NCBI GenBank assembly: GCA_019239975.1
Contig: JAFAZE010000091.1
Coordinates: 1 to 64,000 of the forward strand
DNA: 64,000 bases
Reading direction: 5' to 3'
Source of the DNA: Streptosporangiaceae bacterium
GTDB taxonomy: Bacteria > Actinomycetota > Actinomycetes > Streptosporangiales > Streptosporangiaceae
Shown here: piece by piece, positions 32,527 to 41,164 of the stretch
How positions within the stretch are numbered: position 1 is the stretch's first letter
How the letters are laid out: the number at the start of each line of letters is the position of its first letter
Translations under genes and position numbers: made by a program
Notes under the pieces: model-generated
What the model saw: the letters and a program-made list of their open reading frames with translations, nothing else
What the model was told of the DNA's origin: nothing
Database searches by the model: none

Positions 32527-35028
32527 ATGACACTCACCGACCTGCTGCCCGCGGCGCCCGATCCCGATTCGGTGTTCAGCGCGTTCGCCGGGTGGTCGAA
32601 GCAGCAGGGGCTCGCGCTCTACCCGCATCAGGAGGAAGCGCTCATCGAGGTGGTGTCGGGGGCGAACGTGATCCTGTCCACGCCCACCGGCTCCGGCAAG
32701 AGCCTCGTCGCCGCCGGCGCGCACTTCACGGCGCTCGCCGACCGGCGGCGCACGTTCTACACCGCGCCGATCAAGGCGCTGGTGTCAGAGAAGTTCTTCG
32801 CGCTCTGCGCCGCTTTCGGCCCGTCCCAGGTGGGGATGATGACCGGGGACGCCAGCGTCAACCCGAGGGCCCCCATCATCTGCTGCACCGCGGAGGTGCT
32901 GGCGAGCATCGCGCTGCGGGACGGCGCGGACGCGGACGCCGGCCAGGTGGTGATGGACGAGTTCCACTTCTACGCCGACCCGGACCGCGGCTGGGCGTGG
33001 CAGGTGCCGCTCATCGAAATGCCCCGCGCGCAGTTCGTGCTGATGTCGGCGACGCTCGGGGATGTCGGCCGGTTCGAGGCCGACCTCACCCGGCGCACCG
33101 GCCGGCCGACCGCGGTGATCCACTCGGCCGAGCGGCCGGTGCCGCTGGTCTTCTCCTATGTCGTCACGCCGCTGCACGAGACGCTGGAGGAACTGCTCAC
33201 CACCGGCCAGGCGCCGGCGTACGTGGTGCACTTCACCCAGGCCGCCGCGCTGGAGCAGGCGCAGGCGCTGATGAGCGTCAACGTGTGCACCCGGGCGGAG
33301 AAGGACGCCATCGCGGCCCTGATCGGCGGCTTCCGGTTCTCGGCCGGCTTCGGAAAGACGCTGTCCCGGCTGGTCCGGCACGGCATCGGCGTCCACCACG
33401 CGGGCATGCTGCCCCGGTACCGGCGGCTGGTGGAGACCCTCGCCCAGGCAGGCCTGCTCAAGGTGATCTGCGGCACCGACACCCTCGGCGTCGGCATCAA
33501 CGTCCCGATCCGCACCGTCGTTTTCACCGCGCTGTCCAAGTACGACGGGACCAGGACCCGGCTGCTGCAGGCCCGCGAGTTCCACCAGATCGCCGGGCGG
33601 GCGGGCCGCGCCGGGTTCGACACGGCCGGGCGGGTGGTCGTGCAGGCACCCGAGCACGTTGTGGAGAACGAGCGCGCGCTCGCCAAGGCGGGCGACGACC
33701 CCAAGGCGCGCCGCAAGGTCGTCAGGAAGAAGCCGCCCGCGGGGTTCGTCTCGTGGGGCAAGCCCACGTTCGAGCGGCTGGTCGCGGCCGAACCCGAGCC
33801 GCTGACCTCCAGCTTCAAGGTCACCCACGCGATGGTGCTGAACGTCATCGCCCGGCCGGGCAACGCCTTCGCCGCGATGCGCCACCTGCTCACCGGCAAC
33901 CACGAGGACCGGGCCGCCCAGCGCCGGCACATCCACCGGGCCATCGAGGTCTACCGCGCGCTGCTGGCCGGCGGCGTCGTGGAACGGCTCGACATCCCCG
34001 ACGGCGAAGGCCGCTACGTCCGGCTCACCGTTGACCTGCAATATGACTTCGCGCTCAACCAGCCGCTGTCACCGTTCGCCCTGGCGGCCATCGGCCTGCT
34101 CGACCGCGAGTCGCCGTCCTACCCGCTGGACGTGCTGTCGGTGATCGAGTCAACCCTCGACGATCCGCGGCAGGTGCTGTCCGCCCAGCAGTTCCGCGCG
34201 CGCGGCGAGGCGGTCGCCCAGATGAAGGCCGACGGCGTCGACTACGACACCCGGATGGACCTGCTGGAATCGGTCACCTACCCCAAGCCGCTGGCGGACC
34301 TGCTGGACACGGCGTACGACATCTACCGCCGCGGCCATCCATGGGTCGCCGACTACGAGGTGTCGCCCAAGTCGGTGGTCCGCGACATGTATGAGCGGGC
34401 GCTGACGTTCGCCGAGTACGTGCACTTCTACGGCCTTTCCCGGTCCGAGGGCCTGGTGCTGCGCTACCTGGCTGACGCGTACAAGGCGCTGCGCCAGACC
34501 GTGCCGGACGAGGCCAAGACCGAGGAGCTCGCCGACCTGGCCGAGTGGCTCGGTGAGCTGGTGCGCCAGGTCGACTCCAGCCTGCTGGACGAGTGGGAGA
34601 AGCTCAGCAGTCCGCCGGACGGCGGCCCTTACGCCGAGGCCGCTTCCCGCCCGGCCACGGTCACGTCGAACACCCGCGCGTTCCGGGTGCTGGTGCGCAA
34701 CGCCATGTTCCGGCGGGTCACGCTCGCCGCGCTGGAGCACTACGAGGAGCTGGGCGCGCTGGACGCGGACGCGGGCTGGGACGCGGGGGCGTGGGGCGAA
34801 GCGCTCGATGCCTACTACGAGATGCACGATGAGATCGGCACCGGCCCGGACGCGCGCGGCCCGGGCCTGCTGATCATCGACGAGGGGCGCGACGTCTGGA
34901 CGGTGCGGCAGATCTTCGACGACCCGGCGGGCGACCACGACTGGGGCATCAGCGCCGTGGTGGACCTCACCGCGTCCGGCGAGGCCGGAACGGCGGTCGT
35001 GCGCGTCACCGGCGTCGGCCAGCTGTAA
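32527..35028 (+). CDS. DEAD/DEAH-box helicase with DUF3516 C-terminus
   Basis: An 833-residue superfamily-2 helicase. Motif I is STPTGSGKS (about residues 51-59), motif II is VVMDEFHFY (DEFH, about 143), motif III is SATL, motif V is GTDTLGVGINVPIRTV, and motif VI is HQIAGRAGRAG. The C-terminal half is the actinobacterial DUF3516 region. The layout resembles Ski2-like RNA helicases, so a role in RNA turnover or rRNA processing is likely but unproven. ATG at 32527 was chosen because homologues begin MTLTDLLPAAPDPD; the frame is open to 32398. The PrmC-like methyltransferase follows 10 bp later. Confidence 0.92.
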   Translation: MTLTDLLPAAPDPDSVFSAFAGWSKQQGLALYPHQEEALIEVVSGANVILSTPTGSGKSLVAAGAHFTALADRRRTFYTAPIKALVSEKFFALCAAFGPSQVGMMTGDASVNPRAPIICCTAEVLASIALRDGADADAGQVVMDEFHFYADPDRGWAWQVPLIEMPRAQFVLMSATLGDVGRFEADLTRRTGRPTAVIHSAERPVPLVFSYVVTPLHETLEELLTTGQAPAYVVHFTQAAALEQAQALMSVNVCTRAEKDAIAALIGGFRFSAGFGKTLSRLVRHGIGVHHAGMLPRYRRLVETLAQAGLLKVICGTDTLGVGINVPIRTVVFTALSKYDGTRTRLLQAREFHQIAGRAGRAGFDTAGRVVVQAPEHVVENERALAKAGDDPKARRKVVRKKPPAGFVSWGKPTFERLVAAEPEPLTSSFKVTHAMVLNVIARPGNAFAAMRHLLTGNHEDRAAQRRHIHRAIEVYRALLAGGVVERLDIPDGEGRYVRLTVDLQYDFALNQPLSPFALAAIGLLDRESPSYPLDVLSVIESTLDDPRQVLSAQQFRARGEAVAQMKADGVDYDTRMDLLESVTYPKPLADLLDTAYDIYRRGHPWVADYEVSPKSVVRDMYERALTFAEYVHFYGLSRSEGLVLRYLADAYKALRQTVPDEAKTEELADLAEWLGELVRQVDSSLLDEWEKLSSPPDGGPYAEAASRPATVTSNTRAFRVLVRNAMFRRVTLAALEHYEELGALDADAGWDAGAWGEALDAYYEMHDEIGTGPDARGPGLLIIDEGRDVWTVRQIFDDPAGDHDWGISAVVDLTASGEAGTAVVRVTGVGQL

Positions 35029-35038
35029 AGGCGCTCGC

Positions 35039-35839
35039 ATGTCGTCATCCCTGCCGCTCATCGTCACCAGGCTCCGGGCCGCCGGCTGTGTCTTCGCCGA
35101 GGACGAGGCCCGGCTGATCGTCTCGGCGGCGCGAACCCCGGCCGACCTGGCCACGATGGTTGACCGGCGGGCCGCCGGCCTTCCGCTGGAGCACGTCCTC
35201 GGCTGGGCCGAGTTCCGCGGCCTGCGGGTCGCGGTGGATCCCGGGGTTTTCGTGCCGCGCCGCCGAACCGAGTTTCTGGTCACCGAAGCGGCTGCTCTGG
35301 CCCCCGCGGGCCCCGCGCCGGTCGTCGTCGACCTGTGCTGCGGCTCGGGGGCGGTGGGCGCCGCGCTGGCCGCCATCCTCGACGGCGCCGAGCTGCACGC
35401 CGTGGACATCGACCCCGCCGCCGTGCGGTGCGCCCGCCGGAACGTCGCCGCCTTCGGCGGCCGGGTGTACCAGGGCGACCTGTACCAGCCGCTGCCGGCC
35501 GCGTTGCGCGGGCGGGTCGGCCTGCTGATCGCCAACGCGCCCTACGTGCCCACCGGGGAGATCGGCCTGCTGCCTCCGGAGGCCCGGGAGCACGAGCCGC
35601 TGACCGCGCTTGACGGCGGCGCGGACGGACTCGACATCCTGCGCCGGGTGACGGAGCCGGCGCCGCGCTGGCTGGCACCCGGCGGCCACCTCCTGGTCGA
35701 GGCCAGCGAGCGCCAGTTGCCGGGGCTCACGCAGATCGCCGCCGGAAGCGGGCTGGTCCCGCGGGTCGCCAGCTCCGCGGAGCTGGACGCGACCGTTGTC
35801 ATCGCGACCCGGCCCGCACCGGCGCAGGACTTGACTTGA
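35039..35839 (+). CDS. PrmC-like protein N5-glutamine methyltransferase
   Basis: A 266-residue SAM-dependent methyltransferase of the HemK/PrmC type. The N-terminal helical domain is short; the Rossmann core has VVVDLCCGSGAVGAAL (motif I) and LHAVDIDPAAVRCARRN (motif II). The substrate motif normally reading NPPY is NAPY here (LLIANAPYVPT). It is probably a paralogue of PrmC rather than the copy next to prfA, since no release factor gene is near. It may methylate glutamine in another protein. It is probably co-transcribed with the helicase. Confidence 0.85.
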   Translation: MSSSLPLIVTRLRAAGCVFAEDEARLIVSAARTPADLATMVDRRAAGLPLEHVLGWAEFRGLRVAVDPGVFVPRRRTEFLVTEAAALAPAGPAPVVVDLCCGSGAVGAALAAILDGAELHAVDIDPAAVRCARRNVAAFGGRVYQGDLYQPLPAALRGRVGLLIANAPYVPTGEIGLLPPEAREHEPLTALDGGADGLDILRRVTEPAPRWLAPGGHLLVEASERQLPGLTQIAAGSGLVPRVASSAELDATVVIATRPAPAQDLT

Positions 35840-35905
35840 CCGTGGCTGGGCGTAAGATCCCGGCGACTTAACCGGTCAAGCGGACCGGCGGCCGGAGGAG
35901 GCCCG

Positions 35906-36487
35906 ATGACCAGCCCGCCCAGGCGCCTGCGCAGCGCCGCCCTGGTAGTCACGCTCACCGCGGCCGCCACGGCCGCCGCGATCTCCACCGGCGCGACCCG
36001 CGCGCCGGCCGATACCGGGGCCGCGTGCGCTGCAAATTACACGATCGCCTGGCAGACGCCATCGAATACGCCGAGCACCTCGAGCCCAAGCCCCTCCCCC
36101 ACCCCCATCCCCAGCACCGCGAGCCCGAGCACCTCGCCGGCCCCGACGCCGGCGTCGCCGACGCCCACGCCCACGCCCACGGCGGCTGGCTGCCAGGTCA
36201 GCTGGTCGGTCACCAATTCCTGGCCGGGCGGTTTCCAGCTCGGATTCACCGTGACCAACTCCGGCAAGGCGGCCACCAAGGGCTGGAATGTCATCTACTC
36301 CTGGCCGGGCACGCAGGCCATCTCACAGATCTGGAGCGCGACCGCGACGCAATCCGGCGCCGCGGTCACCGTGACGAGCGCCGGTTACGACGGCGCGATA
36401 GCGGCGGGCGGCACGGCGACGTTCGGCCTGCTCGGGACCGGCGCCGCACCGGCCTCGCTCACCGGCCCGCGGTGTACGGCCCGGTAG
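35906..36487 (+). CDS. Secreted protein with a CBM2-type cellulose-binding module and no enzyme domain
   Basis: A 193-residue exported protein. The signal peptide (about 1-37) is followed by a short CAANYTIAWQ segment that looks like the opening strand of a lost first CBM2. A Ser/Thr/Pro linker of about 40 residues (TPTPTPT repeats) leads to a CBM2 module from about residue 97 (CQVSWSVTNSWPGGFQLGF to SLTGPRC) with conserved tryptophans. No catalytic domain is present, so it is a free binding module or the remnant of a larger glycosidase. Ribosome site GGAGGAGG lies just upstream. Expected to bind cellulose or chitin outside the cell. Confidence 0.85.
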   Translation: MTSPPRRLRSAALVVTLTAAATAAAISTGATRAPADTGAACAANYTIAWQTPSNTPSTSSPSPSPTPIPSTASPSTSPAPTPASPTPTPTPTAAGCQVSWSVTNSWPGGFQLGFTVTNSGKAATKGWNVIYSWPGTQAISQIWSATATQSGAAVTVTSAGYDGAIAAGGTATFGLLGTGAAPASLTGPRCTAR

Positions 36488-36567
36488 CTCCGGCCTCTGA
36501 CGCCCTGGACAAGGCCACCACCAGCCTCGCCGCACGATACGGGACGTTTGTGTGCGAAGATCTGAAC

Positions 36568-38007
36568 GTGGCCGGAACGACGACGAACCGCCGACTCACG
36601 GCCGACGGCTACGACTTCGTCGTGGTCGCCAGCCGGCTCCCTGTGGACCGGGTCGAGGACACGGCGGACAAGACGGGATGGCGGCACAGCCCGGGCGGGC
36701 TGGTGACCGCCCTCGAGCCGATCATGCGCAAGATGGACGGCGCGTGGATCGGCTGGCCCGGCGACGCCGGGCCAGCGCCGGAACCGTTCGAGGAGAGCGG
36801 CATCCACCTGGTCGGCATCGGGCTTTCCGCCGAGGAGGTCCGGGACTTCTACGAGGGCATGTGCAACGCCACGCTGTGGCCGCTCTACCACGACGTCATC
36901 GCGCCGCCCGCGTTCCGCCGCCCGTGGTGGGACGCGTACGTGACGGTCAACCAGCGGTTCGCGCAGGCGGCGGCCGAGCAGGCCGCGAAGGGCGCGACCG
37001 TGTGGGTGCACGACTACCAGCTCCAGCTGGTCCCGGGGATGCTGCGCGAACTGCGCGACGACCTGCGCATCGGCTTCTTCAACCACATCCCGTTCCCCGG
37101 TTACGAGATCTTCGCCCAGCTTCCCTGGCGGCGGCGGATCGTGGAGGGCCTGCTCGGCGCGGACCTGCTCGGCTTCCAGCGGCAGGCCGACGCGACGAAC
37201 TTCCTGCGCGCCGCCCGGCGCGCCGCCGGGCTGCCCACCAAGGGCTCCGTCGTCCACGCCGGCGCGCGCGATGTCCGGGCGGCCTCGTTCCCCATCGCGA
37301 TCGACGCGGCCGCCCTGGCTGAGATCGCCCGGCGCGAGGACGTCAAAGAACGCGCGCGGGAGATCCGGCAGCTTCTGGGCCAGCCGGAAAGGGTTCTGCT
37401 CGGAATCGACCGTCTCGACTACACCAAGGGGATCCGGCACCGCCTCAAGGCCTACGGGGAGCTGCGCAGGGAGGGCCGTCTCGGGCCGGAGACGGTGCTC
37501 ATCCAGGTCGCCAGCCCGAGCCGGGAACGCGTCGAGCAGTACCGGCTGCTGCGGGACGAGGTCGAGGTGATCGTGGGCCGGATCAATGGCGAGTTCGGAG
37601 AGCTCGGCAACCCGCCCATCAACTATCTTCACCAGTCATTTCCCCGGGACGAAATGGCCGCGCTCTACCTCGCCGGCGACGTGATGCTGGTAACGCCGCT
37701 ACGAGACGGAATGAACCTGGTGGCAAAGGAATATGTGGCCTGCCGCAACGACGAAAGCGGCGCGCTCGTGCTCAGCGAATTCACCGGCGCCGCGGATGAG
37801 CTGAATGGCGCGTTCCTGGTGAACCCGCACGACATCGACGGCATGAAGGACGCCATCATACGGGCGGCGACGGTCAGCCCGCGGGAGGCGAGACGGCGGA
37901 TGAGGGTCATGCGGCGGCGGGTGTTCGACTACGACGTGGCTCACTGGGCGACGAGTTTCCTGGACACGCTGCGCGAGGTGCCGGAGCCGGTCCCGGGCCG
38001 GGCGTAG
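36568..38007 (+). CDS. otsA: Trehalose-6-phosphate synthase (GT20)
   Basis: Makes trehalose 6-phosphate from UDP- or GDP-glucose and glucose 6-phosphate. The 479-residue product has the GT20 signatures VVVASRLPVDR at the N-terminus, WVHDYQLQLVPGMLRE, FFNHIPFPGYEIFAQLPWR, RLDYTKGIRHRLKAY and the nucleotide-sugar site PLRDGMNLVAKEYVACR. OtsB is not adjacent. Two GTG starts (36550 and 36568) are possible; 36568 has a weak GAAGA upstream. Trehalose is an osmotic and spore protectant in Actinobacteria. Confidence 0.92.
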   Translation: MAGTTTNRRLTADGYDFVVVASRLPVDRVEDTADKTGWRHSPGGLVTALEPIMRKMDGAWIGWPGDAGPAPEPFEESGIHLVGIGLSAEEVRDFYEGMCNATLWPLYHDVIAPPAFRRPWWDAYVTVNQRFAQAAAEQAAKGATVWVHDYQLQLVPGMLRELRDDLRIGFFNHIPFPGYEIFAQLPWRRRIVEGLLGADLLGFQRQADATNFLRAARRAAGLPTKGSVVHAGARDVRAASFPIAIDAAALAEIARREDVKERAREIRQLLGQPERVLLGIDRLDYTKGIRHRLKAYGELRREGRLGPETVLIQVASPSRERVEQYRLLRDEVEVIVGRINGEFGELGNPPINYLHQSFPRDEMAALYLAGDVMLVTPLRDGMNLVAKEYVACRNDESGALVLSEFTGAADELNGAFLVNPHDIDGMKDAIIRAATVSPREARRRMRVMRRRVFDYDVAHWATSFLDTLREVPEPVPGRA

Positions 38008-38093
38008 CGAGGGGCCGAGGCGGGCCGCTGGCGCCGGGCTCCGCCGCTCCATCGCTCCGCCGCTCCGTCGCTCGGCCGGCCATCCTGACGTGG

Positions 38094-39050
38094 CTAATCC
38101 CCGTCGCGCAGGCGGGGCAGGAGCTGCGTGGCGCAGAACTCGAAGAAGCCGTCCTGCTCGGGGCCGACCTGGCTGATGTACACCTCGTCGAAACCCGCGT
38201 CGGTGTAGGCGCGGATGCCCTTGAGGTGCTCGTCCGGGTCGGGCCCGCACGGGGCGGTGATCATGTCCTCCGAAACGAGTTCGGCCAGCTGCCTGAAGTG
38301 CCGCGGAAGCGGCAGGAGCTGGCCGGCCTCGCCGGGGATGTACTCGGCCGCCCAGAGCCGGCGCACGGTCTTGCGCGCCTGATGAGCGTCCGGGCCCCAG
38401 CAGACCTTCAGGCCGCCCTGCACGGGCCTGTCGCCGCCACCGTAGTCCCGGTAGCGGCGGACCAGGTCCGCGTTCGGCTGCACGCACATGTAACCATCGG
38501 CGATGCGGGCGGCCACCCGCAGCGCCTTCTCGCCGAACGCGGACATGAAGATCGGCGGCGGCGTCTCCGGCAGCGAGTACAGGCGCGCCGTCTCGACCGT
38601 GTAGTGCTTGCCGTGGCGGGTGATCAGGCGGCCGGTCATCAGGTCCCTGATCACCTGGACGGCCTCCTCCAGCATCTCCAGCCGTTCCTCCGCGGACGGC
38701 CAGGCGGCACCGAGGATGTGCTCGTTGAGCGCCTCCCCGGTGCCCACGCCCAGCGTGAACCGCCCCTCGGTGAGCAGCGCTGAGGTGGCCGTGGCCTGCG
38801 CGATCACGGCGGGGTGAATGCGCATCAGCGGGCATGTCACCGCCGTCGTGACCGGCAGCGAAGTGGCCTGAGCGACCGCGCCGATCACCGACCAGACGAA
38901 GCCGCTCTGCCCCTGCTCGTCCAGCCACGGATGGTAGTGGTCGGAGATCCAGAGGGCGTCGAACCCGGCTTCCTGCGCGAGCATGGCCTGCCGGACAAGC
39001 TCCCGCGGGTTGTGCTCTTCCGACGAGAGGAAGTACCCGTACCGGGTCAT
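38094..39050 (-). CDS. LLM-class F420-dependent oxidoreductase
   Basis: A 318-residue luciferase-like monooxygenase-fold enzyme close to the F420-dependent glucose-6-phosphate dehydrogenase branch. Visible features are FDALWISDHYHPWLDEQGQ near residues 34-52, AVTCPLMRIHPAVIAQATAT, and GRFTLGVGTGEALNEHILG (F420-phosphate-binding loop). The family transfers hydride to or from F420. The substrate is uncertain; the TIGR03557-like branch is mostly uncharacterised. The ATG at 39050 gives the standard N-terminus (TRYGYFLSSEEH); the frame continues upstream with non-family sequence. Confidence 0.88.
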   Translation of the reverse strand: MTRYGYFLSSEEHNPRELVRQAMLAQEAGFDALWISDHYHPWLDEQGQSGFVWSVIGAVAQATSLPVTTAVTCPLMRIHPAVIAQATATSALLTEGRFTLGVGTGEALNEHILGAAWPSAEERLEMLEEAVQVIRDLMTGRLITRHGKHYTVETARLYSLPETPPPIFMSAFGEKALRVAARIADGYMCVQPNADLVRRYRDYGGGDRPVQGGLKVCWGPDAHQARKTVRRLWAAEYIPGEAGQLLPLPRHFRQLAELVSEDMITAPCGPDPDEHLKGIRAYTDAGFDEVYISQVGPEQDGFFEFCATQLLPRLRDGD

Positions 39051-39067
39051 GCGCTTACGCGCTGTCG

Positions 39068-39247
39068 TTACCAGTAATACCAGCGGCGGCGGCGACCGCC
39101 GCCAGCGGCCGACTCGCCGACCCGGATGAGGAAACCGAGTATGAATATGACCAGTGCGGCAATGGCGATCCACCACAGCACGTGGACAGCGAATCCGAGG
39201 CCGCCCAGAAGGATGATGATCAGCACGGCCAGCAGGACAGCAACCAT
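39068..39247 (-). CDS. Small hydrophobic membrane protein with basic-aromatic tail
   Basis: A 59-residue protein with two hydrophobic helices (about 2-22 and 25-45) and the tail GGGRRRRWYYW. Small proteins of this pattern are common in Actinobacteria and related to stress-induced hydrophobic peptides; their function is unknown. GAGGAGGAGA nine bases before the ATG gives strong start support. It precedes the F420 oxidoreductase by 17 bp and may be co-transcribed. Confidence 0.75.
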   Translation of the reverse strand: MVAVLLAVLIIILLGGLGFAVHVLWWIAIAALVIFILGFLIRVGESAAGGGRRRRWYYW

Positions 39248-39399
39248 GGGACTTTCTCCTCCTCTCAAAGGATGGCATATGTCTACCCGTGAGCCGCCGC
39301 CCAAACCTGGGGCCGGCGGAATCGGCGGGCATGCACGCCCCAGGCGGAGAATTACCGGCCAGCGCGCCGTCACCGGCGGCGGGAGTATGTCGTTTCGCG

Positions 39400-40458
39400 A
39401 TGGGTAGTCCGGCCGCCATGATTGCGGCCGAAGATTGCGAGCTCGTCCGGAGCGACCTTTCGCACCCGGGCATCAGGCGCATTCGCTGCGGTCGCGGCTT
39501 CCGTTACCAGGGACCTAACGGCAAGGCGCTGAGAGATCCCGGGGCGCTGGCCCGGGTCAAGGCCCTGGTACTCCCGCCGGCCTGGCAGGACGTCTGGATC
39601 TGCACCGATCCGCTGGGGCACATCCAGGCCGTGGGCGTGGACTCCGCGGGACGCCGGCAGTACCGGTACCACGACATGTGGCGGGTGCGCCGGGATGAGG
39701 AGAAGTTCGACCGGGTAATGGAATTCGGCTCGATTCTGCCGCGCGTCCGCCAGCAGGTGGACCGTCACCTGGAGGGCGGGGGACTGACCAGGGAGCGGGT
39801 GCTGGCGGCCGCCATCCGCCTCATCGACCTGGGCTTCTTCAGGCCCGGCGGCGAGGAGTACGCGGAGGAGAACGGCACGTTCGGCCTCGCGACGATCCTC
39901 AGGGACCATGTGGCGTGCAGAGGTGGCCAGCTCATCTTCGATTACATCGCCAAGGGTTCCAAGCACCGCGAACAGGCCATCGCGGACGACCAGGTGATCG
40001 CGGTCGTCCGCGGCCTCAAGAGACGCGGCTGGGGCGGCCCCGAACTGCTCGCCTACCGCACGGGAAGGGGCCGCTGCCACGACGTGACGGCGGGGGACAT
40101 CAACGACTACCTCCGCGAGGTGGCCGACGGCGATTTCTCGGCCAAGGACTTCCGGACCTGGCACGCCACCGTGCTCACCGCGGTGGGCCTGGCCGTGTCC
40201 GAGGCCGCCCCGGACAGCGAGAGCGCGCGCCGCCGCGCGGTCGCCCGCGTGGTGGCGGAGGTGGCCGACTACCTGGGCAACACTCCGGCCGTCGCGCGGG
40301 CTTCCTACATCGACCCCCGCGTGATCAGCCGGTATGAGGAGGGAACCACGATCGCCTCCGCGCTTGGCCAGCTCGGCAGGGACACCCGGTTCGGCGAGCT
40401 CGCCACCAGGGGCCCCGCGGAGCGGGCCGTCCTCCAGATGCTGACCGAAGGCGGCTGA
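39400..40458 (+). CDS. Eukaryotic/poxvirus-like DNA topoisomerase IB
   Basis: A 352-residue enzyme that relaxes supercoils by a 3'-phosphotyrosyl intermediate. The N-terminal domain (GIRRIRCGRGFRYQGPNG, then LPPAWQDVWICTDPLGHIQA) is typical of bacterial TopIB. The catalytic domain has FDYIAKGSK, AKDFRTWHATVLTA with the R-x-W-H region, and the nucleophile Tyr in NTPAVARASYIDPRV. The start is not certain: ATG 39400 was taken, with ATG 39418 as alternative. Bacterial TopIB is an accessory topoisomerase with unclear physiological role. Confidence 0.9.
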   Translation: MGSPAAMIAAEDCELVRSDLSHPGIRRIRCGRGFRYQGPNGKALRDPGALARVKALVLPPAWQDVWICTDPLGHIQAVGVDSAGRRQYRYHDMWRVRRDEEKFDRVMEFGSILPRVRQQVDRHLEGGGLTRERVLAAAIRLIDLGFFRPGGEEYAEENGTFGLATILRDHVACRGGQLIFDYIAKGSKHREQAIADDQVIAVVRGLKRRGWGGPELLAYRTGRGRCHDVTAGDINDYLREVADGDFSAKDFRTWHATVLTAVGLAVSEAAPDSESARRRAVARVVAEVADYLGNTPAVARASYIDPRVISRYEEGTTIASALGQLGRDTRFGELATRGPAERAVLQMLTEGG

Positions 40459-40482
40459 CCCCCGGCTCCGCGATCGATGCAT

Positions 40483-40995
40483 CTACGGCCGTTCGCGGCG
40501 GCGGGCCAGGGGGACGGCGAACCAGAGGGCGGCGAGCATGCAGACCAGCAGCGCGGTGATCAGGGCCGCGGGCAGCGCGCCGGCGACGTAGCTGGTCACC
40601 AGGAGCACGGCGGTCGAGATGGCGCCGCCGACCGCGGCGAGACCGAGGATCGCCATCGAGTTGGTGAACCGCACGACGTGCTCCTTCAGGCCGCGGCGGA
40701 AGACCAGGCGGTGGTAGGCGACCGGGCCGAGCAGCAGCGCGGTCGCGACAACGGAGAGCACGAGGCTGGTGATGTAAAGGTCGCGCTGACCGTTGCCGAG
40801 CTTGTCGAACCGGACCGTGAACGGCAGCGAGAGCAGGAAGCCGAACAGCACCTGCACGCCGAGGCTGACCACCCTCAGCTCCTGGACCAGCTCGCCGAAG
40901 TTGCGGTCGTCGCGCTGCGCCTCGGTCTCGCGGCGCGGGTCCGAGGGCGCCGGCTCGGACTCGTCCCGCTGGCCCGGGAACTCCGCGGACCTCAT
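40483..40995 (-). CDS. DUF6328 family four-helix membrane protein
   Basis: A 170-residue protein. The N-terminal 45 residues are charged (RDESEPAPSDPRRETEAQRD). Four hydrophobic helices follow, with FGELVQELRVVSLGVQVLFG and LPFTVRFDKLGNGQRDLY at the family-specific first loop. Related proteins are often labelled sodium-proton antiporters without evidence. ATG at 40995, with GGAGG eight bases before it, is preferred over a GTG three codons earlier. It is convergent with the topoisomerase gene. Confidence 0.82.
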   Translation of the reverse strand: MRSAEFPGQRDESEPAPSDPRRETEAQRDDRNFGELVQELRVVSLGVQVLFGFLLSLPFTVRFDKLGNGQRDLYITSLVLSVVATALLLGPVAYHRLVFRRGLKEHVVRFTNSMAILGLAAVGGAISTAVLLVTSYVAGALPAALITALLVCMLAALWFAVPLARRRERP

Positions 40996-41164
40996 CACCG
41001 CCACCTCCTGCCCAACCTCGCTGCCCGACGTGGCTGCCCAACGTCGCTACCCGCGGGGGACAGGCGGGAAACGGCGGCGGCGCCACCGCGGGCAGGTGAA
41101 CACGGAGAAAACCTTGAGTGGATCGAAGGTGAATGCAGACGAGAGGCCGGGTAGGTGATCTGTC

